This document shows positions 14,426 to 14,624 of a stretch of 14,624 nucleotides of DNA, piece by piece. The notes beneath the pieces were generated by a model, which was not told the DNA's origin, made no database searches, and saw nothing but the letters and a program-made list of their open reading frames with translations. The stretch is from positions 1 to 14,624 of the forward strand of contig JANXXY010000120.1 of assembly GCA_025350365.1 (NCBI GenBank), written 5' to 3'. Source of the stretch: Bacteroidales bacterium. GTDB taxonomy: Bacteria; Bacteroidota; Bacteroidia; Bacteroidales; JAAUTT01. Position numbers and translations under genes: made by a program. Position 1 is the first letter of the stretch. Every line of letters begins with the position of its first letter.

Positions 14426-14624
14426 CTATTCCGTAATTTCTATAACTAAACTAGATATAGCCATTGGAGAAGAGACATTTAGCCCCACTTTCATAAGATA
14501 ATCGCCGGTAAACGATTTCCCACTTTCTGTGAAATCTTTTCTGTCACCTGAAGTAACATTTATCTCTTCCACTTTATAGGTTTTGTTGGGATCAAGTCCT
14601 TGCAAACGAACAGCATTAAAATTT
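14426..14624 (-). CDS. Alpha-galactosidase (GH36-type), C-terminal fragment cut by the window edge
   Basis: The minus-strand frame entering at 14624 gives 65 residues up to TAG at 14426-14428. AVRLQGLDPNKTYKVEEIN, then SGKSFTGDYLMKVGLNV and the final strand AISSLVIEITE match the C-terminal beta-sandwich of GH36 alpha-galactosidases. These enzymes release galactose from melibiose, raffinose-type sugars or galactomannans. The GDYLMKVGL box is the most telling. The catalytic domain lies outside the window, so activity and export cannot be judged. Confidence 0.72.
   Translation of the reverse strand, partial: NFNAVRLQGLDPNKTYKVEEINVTSGDRKDFTESGKSFTGDYLMKVGLNVSSPMAISSLVIEITE

Overview
The window is AT-rich DNA from the chromosome of a member of the Bacteroidota, probably a Bacteroidales- or Marinilabiliales-like lineage. 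The clues are C-terminal pieces of type IX secretion (T9SS) proteins, -7 boxes of the form TAnnTTTG, A/T-rich leaders with hardly any Shine-Dalgarno sequence, a long Bacteroidota-type signal peptidase next to dapB, and AsnA-type asparagine synthetase. No rRNA, tRNA, CRISPR array or intact transposase was seen.

Layout. Positions 1-840 (minus) hold two decayed genes: a PorP/SprF-like T9SS outer-membrane protein whose start is joined out of frame to its last ~70 codons, and the last ~120 residues of a protein with the gliding-motility C-terminal (CHU_C) sorting domain. This is the usual order of a secreted adhesin and its PorP/SprF partner. Next comes an intact secreted dipeptidyl-peptidase IV (848-3031, minus), then a small ParE-like toxin with a short, possibly damaged antitoxin (3208-3695, minus). 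A clear promoter then drives the conserved translation operon thrS-infC-rpmI-rplT (4058-7264, plus), which ends in a strong intrinsic terminator. A 366-bp spacer with an imperfect inverted repeat precedes dapB and lepB (7631-9848, plus). A two-way terminator separates these from the convergent pair asnA and an aconitase-family gene (9974-12864, minus). A GroES-like gene (13060-13443, minus) stands alone. Beyond it are a stretch with secreted-protein fossils, an unrecognised 160-residue protein with four cysteines (plus), and the cut-off C-terminus of a GH36-type alpha-galactosidase (minus).

Most of the window is housekeeping: tRNA charging, initiation, ribosomal proteins, lysine/cell-wall precursor synthesis, protein export and asparagine synthesis. 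The best candidate for something undescribed is the single-chain LeuC-LeuD-like aconitase-family protein. Its frame is open from end to end, yet it has replaced the usual Asp-His, Asp-Ser-His, CxxC and GSSRE positions, so its cluster and substrate are probably not those of aconitase or isopropylmalate isomerase. Also worth checking are a candidate L20-binding leader before rplT, a TTG start for infC, an in-frame stop in the antitoxin, and several decayed genes for secreted proteins.
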